A stretch of DNA of 64,000 nt, from contig NZ_JACHMI010000001.1 in the NCBI RefSeq assembly GCF_014207985.1, forward strand, positions 12,383,001-12,447,000. Direction: 5' to 3'. Position numbers and translations under genes: made by a program. Below the pieces are notes generated by a model. The model was not told where the DNA came from. It saw only the letters and a program-made list of their open reading frames with translations, and ran no database searches. Origin of the DNA: Nonomuraea rubra (lineage in GTDB: Bacteria > Actinomycetota > Actinomycetes > Streptosporangiales > Streptosporangiaceae). Numbering within the stretch: position 1 is the stretch's first letter; each line of letters begins with the position of its first letter. Positions 35,121-42,730 of this stretch are shown piece by piece.

Positions 35121-36311
35121 TCAGCTGAACACCGGTTCTTGGCGGCCGGCTCGTTCACCGCGCCTGTCCAGCACCGCGAGGATCAGGGTCACGGCGGCCG
35201 ACCCGCCCGCCAGCATCGTCATCGTCGCGGCCGGCGACGTCACCTGCGCCACCGCGCCCGCGAGAGCCGCACAGACGCCCTGCATCGTGGACATGCCGAC
35301 GAAGTGCAGCCCGAGGGCCTGGCCCGCGAGGTGGTCGGGGGTGCGGGACATCAGGCGTTCCTGGAGGACCAGGCTCGCGCCGAACCCCACGGACGCGACG
35401 GCCACGGCCACGGCCGCCGGCGCCACCCCCGGCCGCAGGACGAACAGCAGATACGGCACCGCCAGCAGCAGCCGCAGCGGAACCGCGAGCCGGGGCCGCC
35501 AAGCGGGCGGCACCAGGCGCCCCACCACCACGTCGCCCACGAACATGCCCAGCGCCGCGCAGGCGAACAGCGTGCCGGCGGCCCCGGGGGCGTAGGAGAC
35601 GTAGAGCGACTCGCAGCCGACCACCAGGCCGTTGGGAAGCCACAGCCCCAGGTACGTCAGGCGGCGGGAGCGCGAGGACCACAGCAGGGCGTTGGTGCGC
35701 CAGGTGGCCGACACGGACAGGCGGCCCGAGGAGCGCGGCGGGCGAGCCGTGAGCCCCAGCCGGGTGGCCAGGGCCGACGTCACGTACAGCGCCGCCGCCA
35801 GCAGCAGGCACGTCCCCGGCGTCAGCAGCGTCAGCAACGCGCCGCCCGTCGCGAACCCGGCGACCTGCATCAGGCCCCACAACATGTTGAACACCGAACG
35901 GCCCAGGACATAGCCGTCCCTCGGCAGGATCTCGGTCAGCAGCCCCGAGCGCACTCCCCCACCCAGCGCCGCGAGCAGGCCCTGCGCCAGGACGACCCCG
36001 AGGACCGCCGCGACCGGCAACCCGGGCAGCGCCAGCACCGCCGTACCGGCCGCATAGGCGAGCGCGAGACCGGACAGGATCGCGCGCGGCGGCAGGCGGT
36101 CGGCGCCCGAGAGCAGGAACGTGGCCCCCACCAGCTGTGCGAGCTGCGGGCCGAACATGCTCACCGCCGACAGCAGCGGCGAGCCGGTGGCCTGGTAGAC
36201 CAGCGTGCCCAGGGCCAGGGAGCCGATCGTCTGGGCAGCGGCGAAGGCGGCGAAGGACAGCAGGAACGGGGTGAACTCAGGAGTGCGGACAAGGGTTCGG
36301 TAGCTGCGCAT
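35121..36311 (-). CDS. Major facilitator superfamily transporter
   Basis: 396 residues and about twelve helices, from the ATG at 36309-36311 (MRSYRTLVRTPEFTPFLLSF). MFS organisation is shown by LVYQATGSPLLSAVSMFGPQLAQLVGA and the loop ILPRDGYVLGRSVFNMLWGLMQVAGFATGG. Probably a drug or metabolite exporter of the MFS_3/EntS type. It is divergent from an ArsR-like regulator with a DUF5937-type N-terminal region; a TTTCGC/GCGAAA inverted repeat in the 71-bp gap is the likely operator. Confidence 0.88.
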   Translation of the reverse strand: MRSYRTLVRTPEFTPFLLSFAAFAAAQTIGSLALGTLVYQATGSPLLSAVSMFGPQLAQLVGATFLLSGADRLPPRAILSGLALAYAAGTAVLALPGLPVAAVLGVVLAQGLLAALGGGVRSGLLTEILPRDGYVLGRSVFNMLWGLMQVAGFATGGALLTLLTPGTCLLLAAALYVTSALATRLGLTARPPRSSGRLSVSATWRTNALLWSSRSRRLTYLGLWLPNGLVVGCESLYVSYAPGAAGTLFACAALGMFVGDVVVGRLVPPAWRPRLAVPLRLLLAVPYLLFVLRPGVAPAAVAVAVASVGFGASLVLQERLMSRTPDHLAGQALGLHFVGMSTMQGVCAALAGAVAQVTSPAATMTMLAGGSAAVTLILAVLDRRGERAGRQEPVFS

Positions 36312-36351
36312 GCGTCGCAGTCTCCGAGCGGTCGGGGGATCGTGTTTACTG

Positions 36352-36369
36352 TTTCGCCAGGACGCGAAA
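36352..36369. promoter_or_regulatory. Operator-like inverted repeat between MFS and ArsR genes
   Basis: TTTCGC-caggac-GCGAAA, perfect 6-bp arms, 14 bp before the regulator start and 41 bp from the transporter start. Confidence 0.5.
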
Positions 36370-36382
36370 GGTCGGGACACGC

Positions 36383-37486
36383 ATGGGCTTGTGGCAGATC
36401 GACACCGACACGCTCGCCCGCAGCCGGTTCGTGCTCTCTCCGTTCGCCGAGACGTTCGCGAGCCTGAAGCTGCTGTACACGGGGACCGGCGCCCATCCGG
36501 GCGAGGGGGCCTGGCTGCGCGCGCACCTGCCCGGCTACCGCGCCTACCTCGCGACCGACCCGGTGGCCGCGCTGCTCGTACGGGCGGCGCTCGGCAGGTC
36601 GTGGGTCGCCGACTTCTTCTGCGCCACCTCGCACGAGGGGGAGAGCTTCGCGGAGACCGTGGCCAGGGTGCGGGCGACCGGCGCCGCGCAGGCGCGGGCC
36701 GACCTCCGCGTGTCCGTCGGTGGCCCGCTCCCCGCCGCCCTGGAGCGGGACGACCTGCCCGAGCGGGCGGCCATGCTGCTGACGTACGTCTGGGAGGAGA
36801 CCGTGCGGCCGTACTGGGAGCGCCGGCGGCGCGTCCTGGAGGCCGACGTGGTCGCGCGGACGGCGCAGGTGAGCCAGGGCGGCTGGGCGGCCGTGCTGGA
36901 CTCGCTGCGGCCGGGGACGCGGTGGATCGGGGAGAGCCGGTTCCAGGTCAACCTGCACGCGGTTCCGCCGCGGGAGATCGCGGCCGGGGCCGAGCTGCTG
37001 TTCATGCCGGTGACGCCGAAGGCCGGGTGGGTGTCGTGGGAGGAACGGGAGCGGTACGCCATCGTCTACCCGTGCCTCGGGGTGCTCGCCGAGCACCACG
37101 ACCGGCGGCCCGTCCCGGCCGGGCTCGGCGCGCTCATGGGGACGGCGCGGGCCAGGGTGCTGCTGTTGCTGGGGACTCCGATGAGCACGACCCAGCTGGT
37201 CGCCGTGACCGGTCAGGGGCTGGGGTCGGTGGGCCGGCATCTGCGGGTGCTGCTGGACGCGGGGCTGGTGGAGCGGCGGCGGGCCGGGCGGTCGGTGCTG
37301 TACCTGCGGACGGCGGCCGGAGAGGTGCTCGTGGACGCTTCGGCCACCGGCGGGGAGGTGCTCGTGGACTCGTCGGCCACCGGCGGGGAGGTGCCCGTGG
37401 ATGATGCTTCGGCCCCCGGTGGGGGTGGTGTCAGCGGCCGCGTCAGCGCGGCGACGGCGCCGCGTCAGACCGGCCCGCGATCGTAA
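36383..37486 (+). CDS. ArsR-family regulator with long N-terminal DUF5937-like domain
   Basis: 367 residues. N-terminal region (1-240) of the type that precedes ArsR helices in many actinobacterial regulators: RFVLSPFAETFASLKLLYTG, LGRSWVADFFCATSHEGESF. The winged helix is at about 245-310: TARARVLLLLGTPMSTTQLVAVTGQGLGSVGRHLRVLLDAGLVERRRAGRSVLYL. The last 50 residues are a low-complexity tail made by a 33-bp tandem repeat (37322-37420) and are unlikely to be functional. Divergent from the MFS transporter, its probable target. Confidence 0.88.
   Translation: MGLWQIDTDTLARSRFVLSPFAETFASLKLLYTGTGAHPGEGAWLRAHLPGYRAYLATDPVAALLVRAALGRSWVADFFCATSHEGESFAETVARVRATGAAQARADLRVSVGGPLPAALERDDLPERAAMLLTYVWEETVRPYWERRRRVLEADVVARTAQVSQGGWAAVLDSLRPGTRWIGESRFQVNLHAVPPREIAAGAELLFMPVTPKAGWVSWEERERYAIVYPCLGVLAEHHDRRPVPAGLGALMGTARARVLLLLGTPMSTTQLVAVTGQGLGSVGRHLRVLLDAGLVERRRAGRSVLYLRTAAGEVLVDASATGGEVLVDSSATGGEVPVDDASAPGGGGVSGRVSAATAPRQTGPRS
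37322..37420. repeat. 33-bp tandem repeat in the C-terminal tail of the ArsR regulator
   Basis: Units begin at 37322, 37355 and 37388 (GAGGTGCTCGTGGAC at the head of each; the third has GCCCG). Encodes EVLVDASATGG-type repeats of 11 residues. The frame is preserved. Confidence 0.85.
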
Positions 37487-37547
37487 CGGTCATGAACGGA
37501 GCGGCACCCGCCGCTCGACCGGATCGCCCAGAAGGAGCACTGCCATC

Positions 37548-37943
37548 ATGACCATCACCCTCACCGACCAGGACCAGCACACCCTCCGCCTCGCCGGCTG
37601 GGGCGCCGTCTTCCTCATGTCCGCCGCCGACGCCGCCGGCTCGGCCCACAAGGCCGGCACCCAGGGCTCCATCGCCCTGACCTCGGCCACCGGCCTGGTC
37701 GGGCACGTCCTGGCCAAGGCCCCCAAGGGCGTCAAGTACGGCAAGAACGTCGCCGAGCTGGCCGACCAGGTCCTGCCCGCCCTGACCGCCTCCATCGGCC
37801 TGCTCAAGCAGCAGGCTCCGGAGGAGGCGGACAACTTCCGCCGCACCGTCCTGGTCTGCGTCGAAGCCGCTCAGCAGGGCCGGCCGAACCCCACCACGAC
37901 CGAGATGGCCCGCAAGATCACCGAAGCCCTCGACGCCGCCTGA
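37548..37943 (+). CDS. Conserved hypothetical cytoplasmic protein
   Basis: 131 residues from the ATG at 37548, with gaaggag nine bases upstream. Mostly helical by composition: DQDQHTLRLAGWGAVFLMSAADAAGSAHKAGTQGSIALTSATGLVGHVL, then a LADQVLPALTASIGLLKQQAPEEADNFRRTVLVCVEAAQQG stretch. No signal peptide. I do not recognise the family by name, though the sequence looks conserved and well coded. It may be transcribed with the ArsR gene 61 bp upstream. Confidence 0.65.
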   Translation: MTITLTDQDQHTLRLAGWGAVFLMSAADAAGSAHKAGTQGSIALTSATGLVGHVLAKAPKGVKYGKNVAELADQVLPALTASIGLLKQQAPEEADNFRRTVLVCVEAAQQGRPNPTTTEMARKITEALDAA

Positions 37944-38004
37944 TCACCATGCGCGGCGACTCCGGCTCGTCACGGGGGTCCCGCCCGGACCCCCGTGGCG
38001 CGGG

Positions 38005-39069
38005 TCAGCAGAACAGCGGCCTGCCCGCGTCCTTCGGCACCTCCGGCACGGAGTCCACGACCTTCACCGTCAGCACCGCCGTGCTCGCGCCCGGCGTCTC
38101 CCTGACCTGTCCCCCCTGCTGCCGTCCGATCCAGCTCCGGTAGCCGAGGAACCGGTACGTTCCCGGCTCGAAGATGAGCTCCCCGCGCTCCCAGCCTCCG
38201 CCCGGGGCGTCGAGCTTGAGCGAGGCTCCCACTCCCTGCCGTCCGGCCGGGTCGGTGAGGTTCGGGACGACGGTCACCGTCGGCATCCTCGACAGCGCGC
38301 CGAAGACCGTGGCCCTGGTCCGGGAGGAGGTGAGCGGGTTCTGCGCCAGCCCGAGCAACGAGCTCGCGACGACCTTCTGGACCCGCATGTCCACCTCGTT
38401 CCGGCTCAGGTTCGTCTCGCCCCGTCTGCGCTGGTCCGACCGTACGAACTCCTCCGCCGCCTGGCGGATCTCCGCCAGGGCTCTGTCAGGGTCCGCGGGC
38501 AGATCGGCGGCCTGGAACGGCAGGCCCAAGGAGCCTCCGCGGCACTGCCCCGCCCGCTCGTACTCCACCGTTCCCGGGGCCTGCACGTGCTCCGGGCGGC
38601 CGCCGCTGATGACGTGTGTCCGCCCGTACGTCGAGCGGGTCAGGGCCTTGCCCGGATCGCCGCCCGGCATCCACACCTCCCGGCGTACGTCCTGGTTGTA
38701 CTCGCCCTGGGAACCGGAGGCGAACGTGACGTCCTTCTGCTCGACGTACACGAACTGCCCCGGCCCCGGCCGTACCTCCTCCCGCGCCGCGACCGTGGCC
38801 GCGTGCCGGAGCAACTCGGCGGCGCTCGCCGGGGACGTCCCGAACGGGACGGAGTCATCACCGCCGCGCACCAGGACCAGCCCCGCGCTCACCGCCGTCG
38901 CCAGCCCCACGGCCACCCCGGCCCGCACCACCCACCGCCTGCCCCGGAATCCGCTGCCGGCCCGCCCGGTCTCTTCGGTGATCAGCGCCCGGGCGCGGGC
39001 GGTCGCCTCGGGCGAAGGTGCCGGCAGGCTGTCGTGGTGGGCCTTGATCGTTTCGAGTTCGTTCGTCAC
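38005..39069 (-). CDS. CU044_5270 family membrane protein, putative ECF sigma partner
   Basis: 354 residues. A cytoplasmic N-terminus of about 45 residues (MTNELETIKAHHDSLPAPSPEATARARALI) resembles a short anti-sigma segment, followed by one membrane helix (46-68) and a large extracellular domain (VYVEQKDVTFASG, LLGLAQNPLTSSRTRATVFGALSRMPTV, FLGYRSW). This is the layout of the CU044_5270 family. It is encoded with an ECF sigma factor (ATGA overlap), so it probably holds or senses for that sigma factor. The exact mechanism is unproven. Confidence 0.82.
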   Translation of the reverse strand: MTNELETIKAHHDSLPAPSPEATARARALITEETGRAGSGFRGRRWVVRAGVAVGLATAVSAGLVLVRGGDDSVPFGTSPASAAELLRHAATVAAREEVRPGPGQFVYVEQKDVTFASGSQGEYNQDVRREVWMPGGDPGKALTRSTYGRTHVISGGRPEHVQAPGTVEYERAGQCRGGSLGLPFQAADLPADPDRALAEIRQAAEEFVRSDQRRRGETNLSRNEVDMRVQKVVASSLLGLAQNPLTSSRTRATVFGALSRMPTVTVVPNLTDPAGRQGVGASLKLDAPGGGWERGELIFEPGTYRFLGYRSWIGRQQGGQVRETPGASTAVLTVKVVDSVPEVPKDAGRPLFC

Positions 39070-39653
39070 AGTGCCTCCCCGGCGGGGCCGATGATCTTGC
39101 GGAGCTTCCTGCGGGCCCGGTTGAGACGCGATCCCACCGTTCCCTGGGGGATGCCGAGCGCCGTGGCCACCTCCTCGTAGCTGAGCTGGGCGCAGGCGAC
39201 CAGCAGCAGGACGTCCCTGTCCCCGGACGAGAGCCGGGCCAGGCCCGCGGCCAGCCGCGGCTGCATGACCGCCGCCGAGACCCGCTGCACCACCCGCTCG
39301 TCGTGGCCGGCGATCTCCTCCGCCTCGGCACTCCTGGCCAGCGCCCGGTACCTGCGTGCCTCGGCGCGGCGGTGGTCGGCGACCAGGTTGGAGGCGATGC
39401 CGTACAGCCAGGGGCGGGCGCTGGAGCAGGTGAGGTCGAAGCGGTCCCGGCCGCGGAAGGCCCGCAGGAAGGTCTCCGCGGCGAGGTCGTCGGCGGCCGA
39501 CTCGCCCAGGCGCAGGTGCACGTAGCGGTGGATGGCGGCGAAGTAGCGGTCGAAGACGGCGCCGAAACGGTCAGGGTCGCGCCACGACGCCTCTATCACC
39601 TGCGCGTCGGTGTCCTCGCTGGGAGGCGCCGCGTCTTGAGGGGGAGCGGTCAT
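39066..39653 (-). CDS. ECF RNA polymerase sigma factor
   Basis: 195 residues. Region 2: FGAVFDRYFAAIHRYVHLRLGESAADDLAAETFLRAFRGRDRFD and ARPWLYGIASNLVADHRR. Region 4: LARLSSGDRDVLLLVACAQLSYEEVATALGIPQGTVGSRLNRARRKL. No fused C-terminal domain. The stop overlaps the CU044_5270-type gene start by four bases, a sigma/anti-sigma-like pair. Target genes are not evident. Confidence 0.92.
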   Translation of the reverse strand: MTAPPQDAAPPSEDTDAQVIEASWRDPDRFGAVFDRYFAAIHRYVHLRLGESAADDLAAETFLRAFRGRDRFDLTCSSARPWLYGIASNLVADHRRAEARRYRALARSAEAEEIAGHDERVVQRVSAAVMQPRLAAGLARLSSGDRDVLLLVACAQLSYEEVATALGIPQGTVGSRLNRARRKLRKIIGPAGEAL

Positions 39654-39754
39654 GCATGCCGGCCTTTCGGGCTGTTACGTCGGAACACCCGTAGTTCGGC
39701 GAACCCCCGGTTCCTCTTCACGATCCGATGGCCCCTGCCTGGTGAGGGCCGGGG

Positions 39755-39800
39755 TTCCTGGGGGCAGTGGCCGTACGTCAGCCACTGCCCCCAGGAGGAG
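39755..39800 (+). promoter_or_regulatory. 16-bp hairpin that captures the ribosome-binding site of a 55-aa gene
   Basis: Left arm TCCTGGGGGCAGTGGC (39756-39771), 9-nt loop CGTACGTCA, right arm GCCACTGCCCCCAGGA (39781-39796): 16 perfect pairs, with a further U-G pair outside. The right arm runs into AGGAGGAG (39793-39800), the only ribosome-binding site for the ATG at 39804, so half of it is paired when the hairpin forms. Could be a translational switch. The arms could also act as a DNA operator. Confidence 0.6.
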
Positions 39801-39803
39801 CCG

Positions 39804-39971
39804 ATGGAGCCGTTCGGGAAGACCGACTACGAGAGCGAAGCCCGCAAGGCGCTGCAGAAGGGCGACGTGTCCACAGCTCAGGTGTGGGCGACCTTGTACC
39901 AGGCGCAGGTTCTCGGGCGGAGGCTGGAGAAGATCGAAGAGGCCGTGCACGCCATCGCCCTGAAGCCGTGA
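39804..39971 (+). CDS. Small cytoplasmic protein (55 aa)
   Basis: Starts MEPFGKTDYESEARKALQKG and continues DVSTAQVWATLYQAQVLGRRLEKIEEAVHAIALKP. Strongly helical by composition with a coiled-coil-like second half. AGGAGGAG lies four bases before the ATG. It is divergent from the ECF sigma gene. Similar short helical proteins are common in actinomycetes, but I cannot name this one. A 16-bp hairpin overlaps the ribosome-binding site. Confidence 0.7.
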   Translation: MEPFGKTDYESEARKALQKGDVSTAQVWATLYQAQVLGRRLEKIEEAVHAIALKP

Positions 39972-40092
39972 CCCTGGCGGCTGCTCACCGTTCTACACCC
40001 GAGGCGGAACGTCTGAGGACCGCTCGCCCTTGAACGTGGGCACGTCGCGTCCGCGAGGGACTTGGCCCTGACCCGTCGCGTCCGCGGGGGGT

Positions 40093-40113
40093 TTGCCCCT
40101 GACGCAGGGGCAA
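40093..40113 (+). terminator. Hairpin between the 55-aa gene and the hydrolase gene
   Basis: TTGCCCCTG (40093-40101), 3-nt loop, CAGGGGCAA (40105-40113): a perfect 9-bp stem, 122 bp after the small gene and 79 bp before the hydrolase. The preceding 60 bp contain an imperfect duplication (cgtcgcgtccgcg...ccctgac). Confidence 0.5.
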
Positions 40114-40191
40114 CCCCTCAGCATGGCGGCATGGCCCACGCGAGTCGCCGGACCGTGGCGACGGGGTATGGGCCGAGAGAGGCGACAGGCG

Positions 40192-40956
40192 ATGCGGCAC
40201 TTCACGATCCACCACGACGGCGTCACGATCCCGGTGTCCCGGGGCGGCCACGGGCGAGCGCTGGTCCTGTGTCCCGGGCTGAACTCGACCCAGGCCCACC
40301 TGCACGAGCTGGCCGGGCTGTTGCGGCGCGACCACGACGTGGTGACGTTCGACCTCCGGGGCCACGGCCTCGCCTCGGCCGCCGATCGGTACTCCTTCGA
40401 GGCGTTCCTCAGCGACCTCGCCGCGGTGATGGCGGACCTGGAGGCGGCGCCCGTGCTGGTGGGCTACTCCCTGGGCGCGGACCTGGCCGTGCACCACGCC
40501 TCCCGGCACCCCGGCACCGTCGCCGGACTCGTTCTCATCGACGGGGCGAACCCGACGCCCGAACCGTTCATCAGCGAGTCCGTCCTGCCCCAGTTCCGCG
40601 CCATGTGGGACGACCTGGCGGCGCAGCAGGAGACCCAACGAGGCACCGCGCGCCAGGTGCTGCTCACCGGCCGGCAGATCCTCGACCTGAACCTGGAGAT
40701 CGACACGATCCGCTCCGGGATTCTCGACCAGTACAGAAAGATCGACCGGCCCATCCACATGATCATGTCGACCGCGATGGCCGGCGTAGATCACGCGCAG
40801 TCGTTCAACCGGAACTGGCGGGCAGGCGTCGAGCGGCTGGTCCGCGAGCAGCCGCACATCACCACGTCCTGGCTTGACGCCGACCACCAGCTCGTCTTCA
40901 CGCACGCCCAGGAGGTCGCCCGGATCATCCGGGATACCCGAGTAGTGGAAGGCTGA
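40192..40956 (+). CDS. Alpha/beta hydrolase
   Basis: 254 residues from the ATG at 40192 (gagaggcgac upstream). Elements: LCPGLNSTQAHLHELAGLL (oxyanion turn), VTFDLRGHGLAS, nucleophile elbow GYSLGAD with Ser93, and a late His in WLDADHQLVFTHAQEVARII. A general esterase or lipase-type enzyme; the substrate is unknown. The last ten codons are duplicated directly downstream (40925-40996), ending at the ATG of the merR gene, so the two are surely co-transcribed. Confidence 0.88.
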   Translation: MRHFTIHHDGVTIPVSRGGHGRALVLCPGLNSTQAHLHELAGLLRRDHDVVTFDLRGHGLASAADRYSFEAFLSDLAAVMADLEAAPVLVGYSLGADLAVHHASRHPGTVAGLVLIDGANPTPEPFISESVLPQFRAMWDDLAAQQETQRGTARQVLLTGRQILDLNLEIDTIRSGILDQYRKIDRPIHMIMSTAMAGVDHAQSFNRNWRAGVERLVREQPHITTSWLDADHQLVFTHAQEVARIIRDTRVVEG

Positions 40957-40996
40957 CCTTTCATCCGGGATACGCAAGATGTGGAAGGCTGACCCG
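40925..40996. repeat. 36-bp tandem duplication joining the hydrolase stop to merR
   Basis: Units 40925-40960 and 40961-40996 both begin TCATCCGGGATAC and share GTGGAAGGCTGACC. The first holds the hydrolase stop (TGA 40954-40956). The second ends exactly at the merR ATG and supplies its ribosome-binding site (GGAAGG). Confidence 0.85.
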
Positions 40997-41776
40997 ATGC
41001 TGACCATCGGCGAGCTGGCGGCGTACGCCGGAGTGACGGTGCGCGCCGTGCGGCACTATCACGCCAAGGGCCTGCTGCCGGAGCCGGAGCGGGACCACTT
41101 CGGCTACCGCAGGTACGACGGCGGTGCGGTGGTCGAGCTGATCAGGATCCGGACGCTGGCCGAGGCCGGGGTCCCGCTGGCGCGGGTGCGGGAGCTGCTG
41201 CAGGCCGGCGAGGAGGAGTTCGCCGCGGCCATCGCGGACATCGACAGGCGGCTGCGCGCCGAGATCCGGCAGCGGCAGCGGCACCGGGAACGCCTCGCCC
41301 GGCTCACCTCCAGGGACGGCCTCGTGCTGCCTCCGGAGGTGGTCGGCTACCTCGACCGGCTGCGGGCGCTCGGCGTCGACGAACGGATCGTCCAGGCCGA
41401 ACGCGACGGCTGGATCCCGCTCGCCGCGCACTCGCCCGAACGGGTCCCGGAGTGGATGGCGCGCAAGCGCGAGCAACTGGCCGACCCGCGGCTCGTCGAC
41501 TTCTACCGCACCCTCGGCCAGGCCCTCGACCGGGCCGACGATGACCCGCGGCTGGTCGGGCTGGCCGACGAGCTGGCCGCCTACCTCACGCGGATGGCGG
41601 AGGAGCGGGGCGAGGGCTATGTCGACGACCTCGACATGGACTCGTCGCTCGCCAAGCTGATGGACACGCTGGCGTTCGACACCGTGCCGCCGGCGCGCCG
41701 GCTGATCGAGCTGCTGAAGCAGCGAGGCTGGACGGGATGGACCAAGCTCGAGCGCGTTGCCCCTGATTCGCGGTAG
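40997..41776 (+). CDS. MerR-family transcriptional regulator
   Basis: 259 residues from the ATG at 40997. MerR DNA-binding domain MLTIGELAAYAGVTVRAVRHYHAKGLLPEPERDHFGYRRYDGGAVVELIRIRTLAEAGVPLARVRELL (1-70), a coiled-coil connection, and a long C-terminal region ending with a block common in TipA-like or uncharacterised MerR proteins (VDFYRTLGQALDRADDDPRLVGLADELAAYL). No metal-binding cysteines, so it senses an organic ligand or acts through protein contacts. Probably regulates the hydrolase operon. Confidence 0.9.
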   Translation: MLTIGELAAYAGVTVRAVRHYHAKGLLPEPERDHFGYRRYDGGAVVELIRIRTLAEAGVPLARVRELLQAGEEEFAAAIADIDRRLRAEIRQRQRHRERLARLTSRDGLVLPPEVVGYLDRLRALGVDERIVQAERDGWIPLAAHSPERVPEWMARKREQLADPRLVDFYRTLGQALDRADDDPRLVGLADELAAYLTRMAEERGEGYVDDLDMDSSLAKLMDTLAFDTVPPARRLIELLKQRGWTGWTKLERVAPDSR

Positions 41777-41823
41777 AGCAGGTGGCGAGTCTCGTTGGGT
41801 CTGTCGGATGTCGTGGAGGTGGC

Positions 41824-42345
41824 GTGTCACCGTTGGTGATCGAGTTGGATCCGCTGAGGGCCGCCGGCCCCGTGCTGCTGGGGGCCTCGTTCGAGGAGGC
41901 GGGACGGATGCTGGCGGCCTGGGGGACGCCACGGCCGTACGCGCCGTATCCGGGTGCGGAGCCACTGGACTGGCGGCTGATGGGGTCGGGAGTCGACGTG
42001 CACGTCTTCTGCGGATCCGCGGGAGTGGTGCAGACGATCGTGATCTACCGGGACTTCGACGTGGAGCCTCGGGCTCGGGTGTTCCTGCTCGGCATGGACG
42101 TGTTCTCGACGCCCGCCGAGCAGGTGATCACGGAACTGCGAGCCCGCTACGAGGTCGAGGTCGAGCAGGGCGACTGCGACCTGGTGGTACCGGGGTTGTC
42201 CGTCGGAATGTCGCGATCGACGGTCCCGTGTCCGGATGACGATCAGGAGACCATCGACCGCTACACGTGTTTCGAGAGCGTCCTGATCGCCGGACCGGGC
42301 TACTACGACCCGCCGCCGCCGCTGCGGCGGAACGGAGCGTCATGA
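41824..42345 (+). CDS. Hypothetical protein
   Basis: 173 residues from the GTG at 41824 with GGAGG four bases before; the frame is open from 41782 but without a ribosome-binding site there. Contains LVIELDPLRAAGPVLLGASFEEAGRMLAAWGTP and a mixed alpha/beta pattern (VDVHVFCGSAGVVQTIVIYRDFD). No known domain. The style resembles immunity or housekeeping proteins of the SUKH kind without matching them. It overlaps the next gene by ATGA. Confidence 0.6.
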   Translation: MSPLVIELDPLRAAGPVLLGASFEEAGRMLAAWGTPRPYAPYPGAEPLDWRLMGSGVDVHVFCGSAGVVQTIVIYRDFDVEPRARVFLLGMDVFSTPAEQVITELRARYEVEVEQGDCDLVVPGLSVGMSRSTVPCPDDDQETIDRYTCFESVLIAGPGYYDPPPPLRRNGAS

Positions 42346-42713
42346 GCAGGCTTTTCCCTGGAGGCGTCAGAATTCTGGCGATCGGCGTCGCACTGGCGTT
42401 ATCGACATCCTGCGGATACGTCGAGCAGCAACGCGTCACGCGGTCGTTCGCCGAGATGGAGCAGGTCGCCCGGGCGATCGCCCCGGACGACCTGATCGAC
42501 GGGCCGCGGACAGTCGGGGACGCCGAATTCCAGGCCATCTATCGGGAGGGTGACCGCGTCCATTTCCAGCTGGGCGGGAACGGGCCCAGTGTGGATCCGT
42601 ACGGGTACGTCTGGAGTCCCTCACGCGTACCTGTCGATGACTCCCATCCGTCGATCGCCTCGTCGTTCAAGCACGTCCAGGGCCATTGGTACCGATGGAA
42701 CGACAGCTACTGA
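42342..42713 (+). CDS. Small secreted protein, probable lipoprotein
   Basis: 123 residues. N-terminal signal (RLFPGGVRILAIGVALALSTSC) with a Cys at residue 24 preceded by S-T-S, a weak lipobox. The mature part is soluble (VTRSFAEMEQVARAIAPDDLIDGPRTVGDAEFQAIYREGDRVHFQL). Overlaps the upstream gene by four bases, so the two probably form a pair. Function unknown. Confidence 0.6.
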   Translation: MSRLFPGGVRILAIGVALALSTSCGYVEQQRVTRSFAEMEQVARAIAPDDLIDGPRTVGDAEFQAIYREGDRVHFQLGGNGPSVDPYGYVWSPSRVPVDDSHPSIASSFKHVQGHWYRWNDSY

Positions 42714-42730
42714 GCCGGCCGGGAAACGGA

